Counted from the stretch's first letter, positions 25,488 through 34,839 are shown. The stretch: 64,000 bases of DNA from Paenibacillus sp. BIC5C1 (GCF_032399705.1 NZ_CP135922.1:4216001-4280000); one strand, 5' to 3'. The notes: a model not told the origin generated them from the letters alone. A program made the numbers and translations.

Positions 25488-26783
25488 CTACCTGACATGA
25501 CCCGTGGGAAGTCTGAGAATTTGAACCTGTTCACCAGCAGGAATGCCTTTTTTCTCAGGCGGAACAATGATCAGGCAGTCGCTATCTTTAATAGTAATCA
25601 TGACACTGGATTCGTCCACACGCGATGCTGAAGGTTTAGCATACACCCTTCCGTTTCGTATCTCTGTCCGTCCGCGTACAAAGCGCGTGAAATTGTTGAC
25701 CTTCGTATAGTCATCATCCAATATCGCTGTCCATTCTTCCAAATATGGATGAGCATCAGCCTGCATCGTACGAATCGTTGGCCGAACAAATAACTCAAAG
25801 CCGACAAAACAAGCCCCCGGATTGCCCGAAAGTGCAAATAGCAGCTTGTCATTAACCACAGCAGCCGTCGTAACACTGCCGGGACGCATGGTCACTTTGT
25901 TAAACAGCATCTCCATATTCCCTTCCCGAACCAGGTCACCCATAATATCATAATCCCCAACCGATACCCCACCTGTTGTGACCACCATATCATTATGTTC
26001 AAGCGCTTCTGTAAGCTTCATACGTGCCGTATCTACATCATCAGCAATCGAACCATACATAACCGGCTCACCCCCCGCTTCAACGACCAGAGAACGAAGC
26101 ATATAGCTGTTACTGTTCCGAATACGGCCAGGTTGCAATGGCTCGTCCACCTCCAACAACTCTGTACCTGTTGCAAAAATGGCTACCTTGGGGCGTTTGT
26201 ATACAGGCACTTGACCTACGCCGAATGTCGCCAGCACGGATTGTTCACCTGCCTGAATAATCGTTCCTGCTTCCAGCAGCAATTGGCCCTCATGAACTTC
26301 CAATCCAATTGGCGTAATGTTAGCATCAGGCTGAATATGGCGCTTAAGAGCAATCCATTGTTCCCCATGCTCTTCTTTACTTTCAGTCATCTCCATCATA
26401 ACAACAGCATCTGCACCTTCCGGCACCTGAGCTCCTGTCATGATCCGAGCAGCTGTACCTGATGTAATCGTAAGATCCGATGTATACCCGCATGGAATTT
26501 CATCAATGATACGAAGCCAAATCTGCTGCTCGCTGGATGCTTCAATCGTATCCGAACTCAGAATCGCGAATCCATCCATTCCGGAACGACGAAAGAATGG
26601 GTAAGGATGGGGAGCATGAATCGTCTCAGCAAGCGTTCGACCATGTGCTTGCTCAAGTGTTACTTTTTCTGTTGAACCCAAACCGACATGAGCAGCAACT
26701 TTCGCCTGCGCATCCGTTACTTGTATAGCTTTACGGATAAATTTCGAAGTCGTCATATCCGTTGAATGTGAATTTATTTTCAA
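25488..26783 (-). CDS. moeA: Molybdopterin molybdenumtransferase MoeA
   Basis: 431 residues. It inserts molybdate into adenylylated molybdopterin. Recognisable segments are PFFRRSGMDGFAI (near residue 65), MTGAQVPEGADAVVMME, GTELLEV, VVTTGGVSVGDYDIM and LSGNPGACFVGFELFVRP; the domain order fits MoeA. The start appears to be TTG at 26783 with GGGAGG eleven bases upstream; ATG at 26756 lacks a ribosome site. mobB follows at once. The pair implies at least one molybdoenzyme in the cell. Confidence 0.92.
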   Translation of the reverse strand: MKINSHSTDMTTSKFIRKAIQVTDAQAKVAAHVGLGSTEKVTLEQAHGRTLAETIHAPHPYPFFRRSGMDGFAILSSDTIEASSEQQIWLRIIDEIPCGYTSDLTITSGTAARIMTGAQVPEGADAVVMMEMTESKEEHGEQWIALKRHIQPDANITPIGLEVHEGQLLLEAGTIIQAGEQSVLATFGVGQVPVYKRPKVAIFATGTELLEVDEPLQPGRIRNSNSYMLRSLVVEAGGEPVMYGSIADDVDTARMKLTEALEHNDMVVTTGGVSVGDYDIMGDLVREGNMEMLFNKVTMRPGSVTTAAVVNDKLLFALSGNPGACFVGFELFVRPTIRTMQADAHPYLEEWTAILDDDYTKVNNFTRFVRGRTEIRNGRVYAKPSASRVDESSVMITIKDSDCLIIVPPEKKGIPAGEQVQILRLPTGHVR

Positions 26784-26929
26784 TGGTGATAGAACCTCCC
26801 TGAGTCATTTGTTCATATTTAAAAAGTGTAGCCCGAAAGCTAGGTCATGACAAGTACTCTCCAACATCCCATTCACATGAAAGACGAATCGTCAGTCCAT
26901 AATATGTAAGAGAAAAGGAGCTGATCTTA

Positions 26930-27220
26930 TTGAACCAACGATGCGAATTATGTGGAAGGGAGCCTGTCGAGACAACAGTTCATCACCTGACACCTAAAGA
27001 AATGGGCGGAACACACATGCCTACTGCCGATCTCTGTATCCCTTGCCACAAACAAATTCATTCTCTATATACGAATCGCGATATTATTACCTTAGGTTTA
27101 ACCGAGATACAGGCGCTAAGGAAAGATGAGCGCATCGCTCCTTATATCCGCTGGATTCGCAAACAACCTGCCGCAACCATTCCTCGTGTTCGAAAGTCTC
27201 ATCATGTCCGCAAATCGTAA
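26930..27220 (+). CDS. Small HNH-type protein (YisB-like)
   Basis: 96 residues with two Cys pairs (CELCGRE and CIPCHKQIH) around a double His (HHLTPKEMGG), the zinc-and-metal arrangement of small HNH nucleases such as Bacillus YisB. The C-terminal tail is basic. TTG at 26930 is the start, with AAGGAG about nine bases upstream. Nuclease activity is inferred from the motif. It stands alone between moeA and the DUF4247 gene. Confidence 0.8.
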   Translation: MNQRCELCGREPVETTVHHLTPKEMGGTHMPTADLCIPCHKQIHSLYTNRDIITLGLTEIQALRKDERIAPYIRWIRKQPAATIPRVRKSHHVRKS

Positions 27221-27226
27221 AACAAA

Positions 27227-27291
27227 AAGAACAGCATCCAAGGTCATGTTCAGTGGCATAGCTCGCTCCACCTTACCTTTTCACTGTTCTT
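27227..27291. terminator. Possible hairpin between convergent genes
   Basis: AAGAACAG (27227-27234) pairs with CTGTTCTT (27284-27291), with AAGGT/ACCTT nested inside. The loop is long and no strong T tract follows. Confidence 0.35.
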
Positions 27292-27333
27292 CTGCTAATG
27301 CTTTAATATTGCGGGTCCCATTCATGAGAAGTG

Positions 27334-28080
27334 CTACCTACGCCTCATAATTCGGCCGCCGCCAACCCTCGTTTTGGGCTTTTTATAGGAACTCTTCGGT
27401 GAGTCAAATAATCCTCCAAGGCCGCCACTACTTTTATTACGATCAATTGTGCCTTTGCTTTGTTCCTTATTCCGGCTGAATAATCCTCCACCGGAGCCTA
27501 CGCTTGAATCCTTATCGCTGCCACGACGGGTAATCGATCCTTTTCGGTCAACGGTAATCGGGGGAGCAACCTTTTTATCGCTGCTCGTCGGTGTCCGATA
27601 GGATCCTTCCCTTGGCTTATACGTGTCCTTGTTCGTATACCCCCGATACGTACCTGCCCCTCTACCCCCGAACGAATCAAACAAATTACCGATTAATGTT
27701 GCGGTTAAGTACCCTTGCAAAAAGGACGAATCATAATTCTGCCGAACATATTCCTTTGAATCCACCTCAACCAAGGTGTCTTCCGCGTTATTCGGGTCTT
27801 GCTGCAAATGATAATACTGGTCCTGATACACCAGGAACATCCGCTCTGTATTTTCCGCCGAGATCTGATCCGGCTTCCGCTGTTCAGATAATTCCTGAGC
27901 AACCTCTGGAACGGTGCGATCGGCAGCTCGGTACACATAGGATGTCGTATTACCACTGCCGCTGACCGATTCAAGCGGATATGTGTCCTGAACGGAAGGT
28001 GCTCCGCACGCGGACAGCAGGGACATCACAAGGCTGAGGACCAGCATTAATTTTAATCCATGTGCCAAGCGCTTTTTCAT
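27334..28080 (-). CDS. DUF4247 family lipoprotein
   Basis: 248 residues with a signal segment and lipobox LLSAC (Cys25). The middle part (VPEVAQELSEQRKPDQIS, MFLVYQDQYYHLQQDP, SFLQGYLTATLIGNL) fits DUF4247. The last 100 residues are low-complexity, rich in Gly, Ser, Lys and Arg, and end in a basic RIMRRR. The function is unknown. It is last in a set DUF350-DUF4178-DUF4247 placed behind pspA, a combination linked to envelope stress. Confidence 0.82.
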   Translation of the reverse strand: MKKRLAHGLKLMLVLSLVMSLLSACGAPSVQDTYPLESVSGSGNTTSYVYRAADRTVPEVAQELSEQRKPDQISAENTERMFLVYQDQYYHLQQDPNNAEDTLVEVDSKEYVRQNYDSSFLQGYLTATLIGNLFDSFGGRGAGTYRGYTNKDTYKPREGSYRTPTSSDKKVAPPITVDRKGSITRRGSDKDSSVGSGGGLFSRNKEQSKGTIDRNKSSGGLGGLFDSPKSSYKKPKTRVGGGRIMRRR

Positions 28081-28091
28081 TGGAACCTCTC

Positions 28092-28598
28092 CTAGCTCGA
28101 ACGAATCACTTTGATATCCGCAGGAAGAATGGACTCACCCTCATACAGCGTAAATCTTCTGTCTTGCCACTCCACACGCAATAGCATGTTATCATCAGAC
28201 TGATATTGCCATACTAATTGTTCCCCAGCCTGACCATAGGGTGTCCTGCCTGCAGTGGTTACCATTCCTCCGTATTCTTCCTCCAGATGATACGCACGTC
28301 CATCCAAATCCAGCAACGTAGGCACCTCATCTGGTGCATCGAGACGGCCATCAATTGGTGTATAGAGGGCATACCGGGTCATTTCCCGTTCTTCAATATG
28401 CAAATGTCGGATTGCCGTACCATCCTGCAACGTGAGGACAGCTGCATTTCGCGCTCGATGATGTACCCGCCCAACAACTTCATAGGTGACCAGCGAAACC
28501 TCACAGATATCACCAGGCGCCAGCTGAAGCATTGTTTTCTCTACCTTAGGCGGTTCAGGTTTGGCTATTATCCCTTTAATCCGTTTCCACACACTCAT
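28092..28598 (-). CDS. DUF4178 domain protein
   Basis: 168 residues, soluble and beta-rich. The segment LAPGDICEVSLVTYEVVGRV and the later TLYEGESILP are consistent with DUF4178. No catalytic residues stand out. The ATG at 28598 has AGGAG eight bases upstream; the one at 28604 is too close. It is flanked by the DUF350 membrane protein and the DUF4247 lipoprotein. DUF4178 proteins are repeatedly found with PspA homologues, so a role in membrane maintenance is inferred. Confidence 0.78.
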   Translation of the reverse strand: MSVWKRIKGIIAKPEPPKVEKTMLQLAPGDICEVSLVTYEVVGRVHHRARNAAVLTLQDGTAIRHLHIEEREMTRYALYTPIDGRLDAPDEVPTLLDLDGRAYHLEEEYGGMVTTAGRTPYGQAGEQLVWQYQSDDNMLLRVEWQDRRFTLYEGESILPADIKVIRSS

Positions 28599-28621
28599 AC
28601 CCATTACTCCTGTTCTTTATC

Positions 28622-29023
28622 TTATAAACAAGCTGCAATAATTAATGCGCCCACGATATGTAGTGCACCTGAGAACAAACCATAACCTGTCTTGCCCTGC
28701 TGTATTCCCGTATCCAGATCCAGGTTGGCCCATCTCCGAATCATAAAGTGAACCACGCTCTCCAGGATCAGCAAAATGATAAATGAAACAACGGATACGA
28801 GCAGCGCTTCTCCAAGATGACCCGCTGTCGAAATGGAGGTGGCGAGTACATATCCCTGAGCAAACAGCTTCATAACCATACGTGTCGTAACGGCCATATT
28901 GCCCGCCTTCACTTCGGCAAAATCCTTATATTTTGTAAACAAAGAATCCACATACATCAAGACAAACAGCAAAACCGAACCCGATAACGTCCAGACCAGC
29001 ATTGCCAAAATGTTCAAATCCAT
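28622..29023 (-). CDS. DUF350 family membrane protein
   Basis: 133 residues with four predicted membrane helices (about 5-27, 43-66, 69-92 and 112-132). The size and the acid/basic loop between helices fit DUF350 (YjfL-like). The function is not known. GGGGG precedes the ATG. It is first of the three small genes after pspA, from which it is separated by a terminator-like hairpin. Confidence 0.82.
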   Translation of the reverse strand: MDLNILAMLVWTLSGSVLLFVLMYVDSLFTKYKDFAEVKAGNMAVTTRMVMKLFAQGYVLATSISTAGHLGEALLVSVVSFIILLILESVVHFMIRRWANLDLDTGIQQGKTGYGLFSGALHIVGALIIAACL

Positions 29024-29058
29024 TTACATAGCCCCCACATCTCAACATGAACCGCAAT

Positions 29059-29094
29059 TAAAAGCGAAGGAGAAACGCTGGTCTCTCCTCCGCT
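29059..29094 (-). terminator. Terminator after pspA
   Basis: On the minus strand an 11-bp stem with one mismatch (29094-29084 with 29073-29063) is followed by TTTTAATT. It stands between pspA and the DUF350 gene, so only part of the transcripts would read on. Confidence 0.75.
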
Positions 29095-29119
29095 GGTGCC
29101 CCTGCTTGCTTACAAGGTT

Positions 29120-29791
29120 TTAGTTCTTATTTTCGTATTGCTTCATCAACGCTGCCAGTTCATCCTCAACAGCCTGATCTTTGCCCAACTTCTCGAACTC
29201 ATCATCCAGCGATTTTCCTTTGGACGACATCTCATTGCTGGCTTCGGCCTGAGCTTCCATCTGCATCATTTTCTCTTCCATACGCTTCATACCGGCACTT
29301 GCAGTGTCGGAGCCAAATCCGTTCAGCGCCTTGTTGATTTCGGTTTGAGCTTTTGCCGCGTTGTAGCGTGCAACCAATGTTTCACGTTTGTTTTTCATTT
29401 GCGTTAATTGTTTTCGCATTTCGTCCAGCTTGCCACGAAGGTTATCGGCAGAAGCCTTGTTTTGGTCATAGCTTGTTTTGTATTCGGCCATCTTCTCTTC
29501 AGCGACCTTCTTCTCTTCCAATGCCCGACGTGCCAAATCCATATTCTGTGCACGCGCTGCTGTATGTGCTTGCTCCTCACGTTTCTTCACGAGAGCTTCC
29601 TGTTCTTCAAACAGCTGCTTGAATTTTTTCTCGATGGCGATCTGTGCAGCAACAGCTTTTTCTGCATCTTCCAGATCTTCCTGCATATCCCGAATATATT
29701 GATCCGTCATTTTGATCGGATCTTCTGCCTTGTCAATAATAGAGTTAATGTTAGACATCGTTAAATCGCGCAATCTTTTGAAAATGGACAT
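29120..29791 (-). CDS. pspA: PspA/IM30 (Vipp1-like) membrane-stress protein
   Basis: 223 residues, almost wholly helical with long coiled coils, as in the PspA/ESCRT-III superfamily. The N-terminus (MSIFKRLRDLTMSNINSIID) is the amphipathic membrane-binding helix, followed by DPIKMTDQYIRDMQEDL, a family signature. It polymerises on damaged membranes and helps seal them. The start at 29791 has AGGAGG about nine bases upstream; longer frames are not needed. It leads the pspA-DUF350-DUF4178-DUF4247 group. Confidence 0.92.
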   Translation of the reverse strand: MSIFKRLRDLTMSNINSIIDKAEDPIKMTDQYIRDMQEDLEDAEKAVAAQIAIEKKFKQLFEEQEALVKKREEQAHTAARAQNMDLARRALEEKKVAEEKMAEYKTSYDQNKASADNLRGKLDEMRKQLTQMKNKRETLVARYNAAKAQTEINKALNGFGSDTASAGMKRMEEKMMQMEAQAEASNEMSSKGKSLDDEFEKLGKDQAVEDELAALMKQYENKN

Positions 29792-29920
29792 TATGGTATT
29801 CCTCCTAGTCGATAGTTCATCCTTGTATATAATCATACATACGTGGCAATGTTCTACTCGTTTCAATTTTAACAAAAAAAATCATAAAAAACGATTTTAG
29901 CCTGCCTAGCCTATATGGAA

Positions 29921-30265
29921 CTATTGAATCAATCGACCCGTTTGGCACAGCTCTTCATCAAGCAGTTTCTCTGCAGTCTGCACAATCTCATCAATCTGCA
30001 TCCGCGTAATTGCATCAAAGTGAATCCCCATCACTACGGTAACGGTTACCTTTAAATGAAGGGCAGCCTTACGTGCTAATCTCTCACACAGTTCTTGTTC
30101 TTTATGCCCTGGAATATGGACTGTAGCCCCACTCACTCGTTCACGGTCTGGATAAAATGTGGCTACTGCTCCAATATGTGATCTACCTCCAGTTACCATA
30201 AACACTTTGTCTTCCCCTGCCTCAATCACCTGTAAACGAACGGAGTTTAAATCGTATGTACTCAT
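29921..30265 (-). CDS. Conserved protein of unknown function, possibly LpdD-like
   Basis: 114 residues, one small alpha/beta domain without signal or membrane segments. The segment VTGGRSHIGAVATFYPD and the later VTVTVVMGIHFDAIT recall a family described as prenylated-flavin chaperones (LpdD-like), but I am not certain. There is no UbiD decarboxylase near it. It precedes pspA on the same strand with 129 bases between and seems to be its own unit. Confidence 0.6.
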   Translation of the reverse strand: MSTYDLNSVRLQVIEAGEDKVFMVTGGRSHIGAVATFYPDRERVSGATVHIPGHKEQELCERLARKAALHLKVTVTVVMGIHFDAITRMQIDEIVQTAEKLLDEELCQTGRLIQ

Positions 30266-30420
30266 CCTGCTCCACCTGTCCTTTTAAATATGTAATATGT
30301 AATGGTGGAATTATGGCTCCAATTTAATGAATCAGCAGTGAAACATCTCACATCATGCATAAATACGGATGGCCCCGGGCATACCATAGAGAACGCAATT
30401 TGGGAAAAGGAGGCACGAAC

Positions 30421-31209
30421 ATGCGTATACGCCTCATCATGTTATCCATCATGGTCATTCTTCTGGGAGGAAGTTATGCTCCTGCTCAGTTATGGGCTTC
30501 TTCAAGCCCGCAAACCGAACCTGCTTCGAAATCTGATTCTCCTGAAGAAGAACAGTTGACGCTGGGACAACTCAGACAGAAATATGCAGATACGTTCAAA
30601 ACCAATGGCCCCTCAACAAAAAAGGTTGCTCTGACTTTTGATGACGTACCTGATCCCCGTTTCACCCCGCAGGTGCTGGATATTTTAAAAAAATACAAGG
30701 TGCGGGCTACGTTTTTCATCGTGGGACATCGCGCTGAGAAACATCCGGATTTAGTGAAACGCATGGTGAAGGAAGGGCATATTGTTGGCAATCACAGCTA
30801 CAATCACCCGGAGTTCAGTAAGTTATCCATGAATGCATTTCGCAAACAAATCTTACATACCGGGGACATTATTCGGAATCTGGTGGGTTACACTCCCAAA
30901 ATGATTCGTCCACCTTATGGTGACATTAACGAGCAACAGCTGCAATGGGCTGCTAAACAACATTACAGCATTGTGAACTGGAACGTCGATTCTCTGGACT
31001 GGAAGGGCCTCACCAAAGAGGAAGTCAAACAAAACATCCTGTCCGCCGTCAAACCGGGTTCCATTGTGCTTCAGCATGCAGGTGGAGGTGTAGGATCGAA
31101 GCTAAATGGGTCCATCGAGGCGTTGCCTGAAGTTATCGAGGAATTGCGAAACCGCGGGTATGAGCTGGTGACTTTGGACGAAATGTTGGAACTGCCAAAG
31201 GGTAAATAG
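30421..31209 (+). CDS. Polysaccharide deacetylase (NodB domain), exported
   Basis: 262 residues with an N-terminal signal segment (about 1-24). The NodB domain spans about 65-255: TFDDVPD (Asp-Asp), HSYNHPEF (metal His pair), RPPYGD and LQHAGGG. It probably removes acetyl groups from peptidoglycan or chitin-like sugars outside the cell. AAGGAGG stands seven bases before the ATG at 30421; earlier ATGs lack a ribosome site. A 46-base palindrome ends the unit. Confidence 0.9.
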   Translation: MRIRLIMLSIMVILLGGSYAPAQLWASSSPQTEPASKSDSPEEEQLTLGQLRQKYADTFKTNGPSTKKVALTFDDVPDPRFTPQVLDILKKYKVRATFFIVGHRAEKHPDLVKRMVKEGHIVGNHSYNHPEFSKLSMNAFRKQILHTGDIIRNLVGYTPKMIRPPYGDINEQQLQWAAKQHYSIVNWNVDSLDWKGLTKEEVKQNILSAVKPGSIVLQHAGGGVGSKLNGSIEALPEVIEELRNRGYELVTLDEMLELPKGK

Positions 31210-31238
31210 GTCAAGGAATTCAGAAGTCGGATTTTACA

Positions 31239-31284
31239 AAAGGGTGTTCTTCAATCACGATATCGTGATTGAAGAACACCCTTT
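31239..31284. terminator. 46-base perfect palindrome, bidirectional terminator
   Basis: Positions 31239-31284 form a perfect inverted repeat with no central spacer (23 bp per arm), AAA at the left end and TTT at the right. It serves the deacetylase gene and the convergent LysM-3D gene. Confidence 0.85.
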
Positions 31285-31343
31285 ATTGTTTAATTTAGAT
31301 GTAGTTGGAGTCACATATGATGATGTGCAGCTAATCTTTGATT

Positions 31344-32000
31344 TTATTTCAAAATGTAAAGTTCAACATCCTGAATACCAAAGGTATTTACGGATTGCTT
31401 GCTGCCAGGAATAAAGATATCAATCTTGTGCCCTTTAATGGCACCACCCACATCACGAGCCGTAGCGACGAATGCCTGTTTGGGCAGTCCTGGATGTGTA
31501 TGACCTGTCACCAGTACCTTTGTACCCAATGGAATGATACTCGGGTCTACTGCGATCGTGCCCAGTTCAAGCGGATTGCCGAAGTAATCTACAGCACCCC
31601 ATCCTCCATTTTCAGAAGCATCAGAAGAGTATGCCGTTGCTTTGACGTCAACAGTTTTGCTGTAATCAAACGTTTTTCCCCAGGCTTGTACAACTTTACT
31701 ATCTGCATTAACGTCAAGGCTTGCGGCAGTTACCGTTTTAGCTGCTGCAGCAGAAGCTGTGTTCGTTGTTTTACCAGGGATCGTGATTTTCAAACCACCA
31801 TAAATGTTGTAAGCTGAAATGTCATTATTAGCTTTAATAAGAGCGTTAAGTCCAACTCCATATTGTTTGGATAAGGTGTAGAAGGTATCCCCCTCTTTGG
31901 CCACATGAACTGAATCAGCATGAGCCGGAACGGCCTGAATGAGCATTGCTGCTGTCAGCAAAGCTGTTGCTGTTTTGGCTATACGTTTCTTGTTAATCAT
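31344..32000 (-). CDS. LysM and 3D-domain cell wall protein (YocH-like)
   Basis: 218 residues. A signal peptide ends near AHA (residue 28); one LysM domain (about 30-75; HVAKEGDTFYTLSKQYG) binds peptidoglycan; the C-terminal 3D domain (about 118-216) shows its three Asp in VDPSIIPLG, ARDVGGAIKG and KIDIF, as in lytic transglycosylases of the MltA fold. A c-di-AMP riboswitch covers the leader, which matches known control of such hydrolases by this nucleotide. GGAGG is six bases before ATG. Confidence 0.9.
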   Translation of the reverse strand: MINKKRIAKTATALLTAAMLIQAVPAHADSVHVAKEGDTFYTLSKQYGVGLNALIKANNDISAYNIYGGLKITIPGKTTNTASAAAAKTVTAASLDVNADSKVVQAWGKTFDYSKTVDVKATAYSSDASENGGWGAVDYFGNPLELGTIAVDPSIIPLGTKVLVTGHTHPGLPKQAFVATARDVGGAIKGHKIDIFIPGSKQSVNTFGIQDVELYILK

Positions 32001-32020
32001 GGTCTTCCTCCCTCATTATG

Positions 32021-32192
32021 CCTGCGAAGTTAGTTGTCGGATTCGGATGGAGGAAACCACCCTATAGGTTCAATTACATTAATAATTTTATGTAGCCCTA
32101 ATTCACCCCAAGCCGTGTGCAAATGAATCTTCCCCAAGCACACTCTGCATCGTTACATCCCCCACACTCCCAACTCCGGAAGTTTCGGCAGG
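32021..32192 (-). ncRNA. ydaO/yuaA-type c-di-AMP riboswitch aptamer
   Basis: On the minus strand the leader has the conserved blocks of the ydaO motif: TTGGGGTGAAT followed by AGGGC in the middle and CCGAATCCGACAACTAACTT near the 3' end. CCTGC (32192-32188) at the start pairs with GCAGG (32025-32021) at the end as the closing helix. The aptamer ends only 20 bases before the ATG, so there is no room for a separate terminator, and control is probably at the ribosome site. Confidence 0.85.
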
Positions 32193-32369
32193 AACAAATA
32201 TATCACAATTTTGTAACCAAGAGTCGTAGTAAATGTTACCATCTCGCTAATTCACTTCAATACTTTTGCTGAATTCAAGCGGTTTTTTCAAAAAAATGTC
32301 TATTTGAGCTTATATCGTTGATGACAGAAACGTTACTTTTTATGTATATCTGTAAGTATCCTCGCATAA
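32193..32369. other. Upstream region of the riboswitch
   Basis: No gene is seen here. The promoter of the LysM-3D gene must lie in this stretch, but no convincing -35/-10 pair was found. GTAAC (32217-32213) and its inverted copy near 32235-32239 flank a possible hairpin. Confidence 0.4.
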
Positions 32370-32404
32370 CAAACAATCCCTGCCGACGGGTCGTCGGCAG
32401 GGAT
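32370..32404 (-). terminator. Terminator of the glutamine-type ABC operon
   Basis: A perfect 13-bp GC-rich stem (32376-32388 with 32392-32404) with a three-base loop; TTGTTTGTT follows on the minus strand. Confidence 0.78.
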
Positions 32405-32484
32405 CTATGAGGTGATGAAATTCTCATACGCAGTATAGATTTTGCATTTTTATCCTAATCTTCATCCTTAATAACTTGGATGGA

Positions 32485-33213
32485 TTAGAGCACTTTAGCA
32501 AGGAAGTCACGTGTACGTGCATGCTTGGGCTCGCCAAACACTTCAGCAGGCGTTCCTTCTTCTACAATTACCCCGCCATCCATGAACAGGATACGATCAC
32601 CTACTTCACGTGCGAAGCCCATCTCATGCGTTACTATTACCATAGTCATTCCGCCCTCTGCAAGCCGCTTCATGACATCCAGTACTTCACCGACCATTTC
32701 AGGGTCCAGTGCTGAAGTAGGCTCGTCAAACAGCATGACATGCGGCTGCATCGCAAGCGCTCTTGCAATGGCGATCCGTTGTTTTTGTCCACCGGACAGC
32801 TGATTTGGATAGGCGTCTTTTTTGTCAAAGAGGCCAACCGTCTTGAGCAAATCTGCGCAAATTTGTTCCGCTTCGTGTGCAGATTGTTTTTTCACTTTAA
32901 TGGGAGCAATCGTAATGTTCTGCTGCACCGTTTTGTGCGGGAACAGATTGAAATGCTGGAATACCATCCCCATTTTTTCACGAGTTGCATTAATGTTATG
33001 TTTGGGGTCAGTAATCGACACACCTTCGAAATTAATTTCGCCGGAAGTTGGCTGTTCCAGCAGATTCAGGCAGCGCAAGAAGGTACTTTTCCCCGATCCC
33101 GACGGACCGATGACCACGACAACCTCGCCTTTGCCAATTGTTACGTTAATGCCCTTGAGCACATCGTTATTTCCATATGATTTGTGTAATTGTCTAACGT
33201 CTATCACTTGCAC
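32485..33213 (-). CDS. glnQ: Amino acid (glutamine-type) ABC transporter ATP-binding protein
   Basis: 242 residues, standard for GlnQ/HisP ATPases. Walker A ([14 protein letters not shown]), Q-loop ([11 protein letters not shown]), signature (LSGGQKQR), Walker B ([13 protein letters not shown]) and switch His ([10 protein letters not shown]) are intact. The start is GTG at 33213 with AAAGGAAG upstream, overlapping the fused binding-protein/permease gene by 20 bases. Together the two genes make a complete importer of a polar amino acid; glutamine is the usual guess but is not proved. Confidence 0.9.
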   Translation of the reverse strand: MQVIDVRQLHKSYGNNDVLKGINVTIGKGEVVVVIGPSGSGKSTFLRCLNLLEQPTSGEINFEGVSITDPKHNINATREKMGMVFQHFNLFPHKTVQQNITIAPIKVKKQSAHEAEQICADLLKTVGLFDKKDAYPNQLSGGQKQRIAIARALAMQPHVMLFDEPTSALDPEMVGEVLDVMKRLAEGGMTMVIVTHEMGFAREVGDRILFMDGGVIVEEGTPAEVFGEPKHARTRDFLAKVL

Positions 33214-34657
33214 TCAACTTCCTTTCCAGTCGACCCAGCAGCTTGGACAAAATGAACGTCAGCACAAAGTAAATGGCCGCTGCAATCAGGAATGGATTCA
33301 TTCCTTGGTACGTAATGTTTTTGACTACACTTGCTTGGTACATAATGTCCACCATACCAATAACTGAGATGATGGAGGATTCCTTGATAATGGTCACGAA
33401 CTCATTACCGATCGCCGGCAACACCGCTTTGAACGCTTGTGGAAGCACAATGAAGCGCATTGCCGCACCTCTGCCCATTCCCAGGGAACGAGCTGCTTCC
33501 AACTGGCCTCGATCCACACCCTGAATACCAGCCCGGAAAATCTCGGCCAGATAGGCACCACTATTGATGGATAATGTGATAATCCCCGCCTGAAGTGGCG
33601 TGAAATTAATTCCCAACGTCAGAGCAAGACCGTAATAGATAATCATCAGTTGAACCAGCATTGGCGTACCGCGAATGACCTCAACGTAAGCTGTTCCGAT
33701 CCAACGCAGAATTGAGACGTCATGCAGACGGAACAGACAGATGATCAACCCGATAATTACCCCGAAGATTACACCGAGTGCAGACAATAAGAGGGTGTAA
33801 CCTACACCTGTTGCATAAAAGCTTTTGTACTCCCAGAACACTTGAAAAATGTTTTGGTCTTTTTTCACCTTGTCTGCCATCAACTGGCTTGCTTCGATAA
33901 CCAACTGATCGATTTTATTTTCGCTTTTCAGACGCTCGAGCGTCCCGTTCACTGCATTCAGCAATTCCGAATTGCCCTTGCGAATCCCGATTGCCGCTTC
34001 GGCCTGCTCTTCATCCGGAATAGCCGGAGCTAATCCAATCACATCATCCAGGTAACCGGCAGCTACCGTATCCTCAACGATTGCAGCATTTACACGATTG
34101 GTCTGCAATTGCAGTACGATATCAGATATTTTATCAAGTGCTGTCAGTTTTGCGCCTGGGATTCCCTGGCCAATCGTTTCCTGAATGGAGCCTTTTTGGA
34201 CACCAATTTTTTCATTTTCCAGATCTGCCATGGTTGGATATTTATCTTTATCCGCATTGCGAATCATGATGACTTGCTTGGATTTATAATAGGTATCTGA
34301 GAAGTCAATGCTTTGTCTACGCTCATCCGTTGGCGTCATTCCCGAGATGACCATATCCACACGACCACTCTGCAACGCAGGAAGAAGTCCGTCAAAACCC
34401 ATATCCTCTATTACAAGTTCTGCGCCAAGATCCGCAGCAATTTCTTTAGCAATCGAAATATCAAATCCGACAATTTGGTCTTTACCATCAATCACTTTAT
34501 GGAATTCATATGGTGCAAAATCGGCACTTGTACCGAGCACCAGCTTTTTACCGCCTGAATTGCTTGTAGTTCCCGTTGCGAACGCAACAGGTGCAACCGT
34601 AGTTAGCAAGACCACAAAAGCTAGCAGCATCATGGTGTAACGACTAATCAATTTCAA
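33194..34657 (-). CDS. Fused amino acid ABC transporter substrate-binding protein and permease
   Basis: 487 residues in one chain. A signal segment (about 1-27) is followed by an SBP_bac_3 binding domain (about 37-255; [34 protein letters not shown]), then a HisM/GlnP-type permease (about 275-480; [20 protein letters not shown] and the EAA-like loop [20 protein letters not shown]). The binding domain thus stays tethered to the channel, as in GlnPQ of lactic bacteria. The start is TTG at 34657 with GGGGAG seven bases upstream. Confidence 0.92.
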   Translation of the reverse strand: MKLISRYTMMLLAFVVLLTTVAPVAFATGTTSNSGGKKLVLGTSADFAPYEFHKVIDGKDQIVGFDISIAKEIAADLGAELVIEDMGFDGLLPALQSGRVDMVISGMTPTDERRQSIDFSDTYYKSKQVIMIRNADKDKYPTMADLENEKIGVQKGSIQETIGQGIPGAKLTALDKISDIVLQLQTNRVNAAIVEDTVAAGYLDDVIGLAPAIPDEEQAEAAIGIRKGNSELLNAVNGTLERLKSENKIDQLVIEASQLMADKVKKDQNIFQVFWEYKSFYATGVGYTLLLSALGVIFGVIIGLIICLFRLHDVSILRWIGTAYVEVIRGTPMLVQLMIIYYGLALTLGINFTPLQAGIITLSINSGAYLAEIFRAGIQGVDRGQLEAARSLGMGRGAAMRFIVLPQAFKAVLPAIGNEFVTIIKESSIISVIGMVDIMYQASVVKNITYQGMNPFLIAAAIYFVLTFILSKLLGRLERKLSASDRR

Positions 34658-34773
34658 CCCTGTTCTCCCCTTATAATACTTTGTATGCTTTCTGTTGTTG
34701 ATGCCTGAGTCATTATAAAGTAGAATGCATGATTATGCAATGCATTTCGACAGGATTCGATTCCATCTCATTT

Positions 34774-34802
34774 CTGAAAAATAACCGCAACTATGATATA
34801 AT
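34774..34802 (+). promoter_or_regulatory. Promoter of the M20 peptidase gene
   Basis: TATAAT (34797-34802) with an extended TGA before it and CTGAAA (34774-34779) 17 bases upstream; the start codon is 37 bases further on. Confidence 0.65.
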
Positions 34803-34839
34803 TATTGAATTATTTTCATTTTTGCTTAAGGAGTCCACC

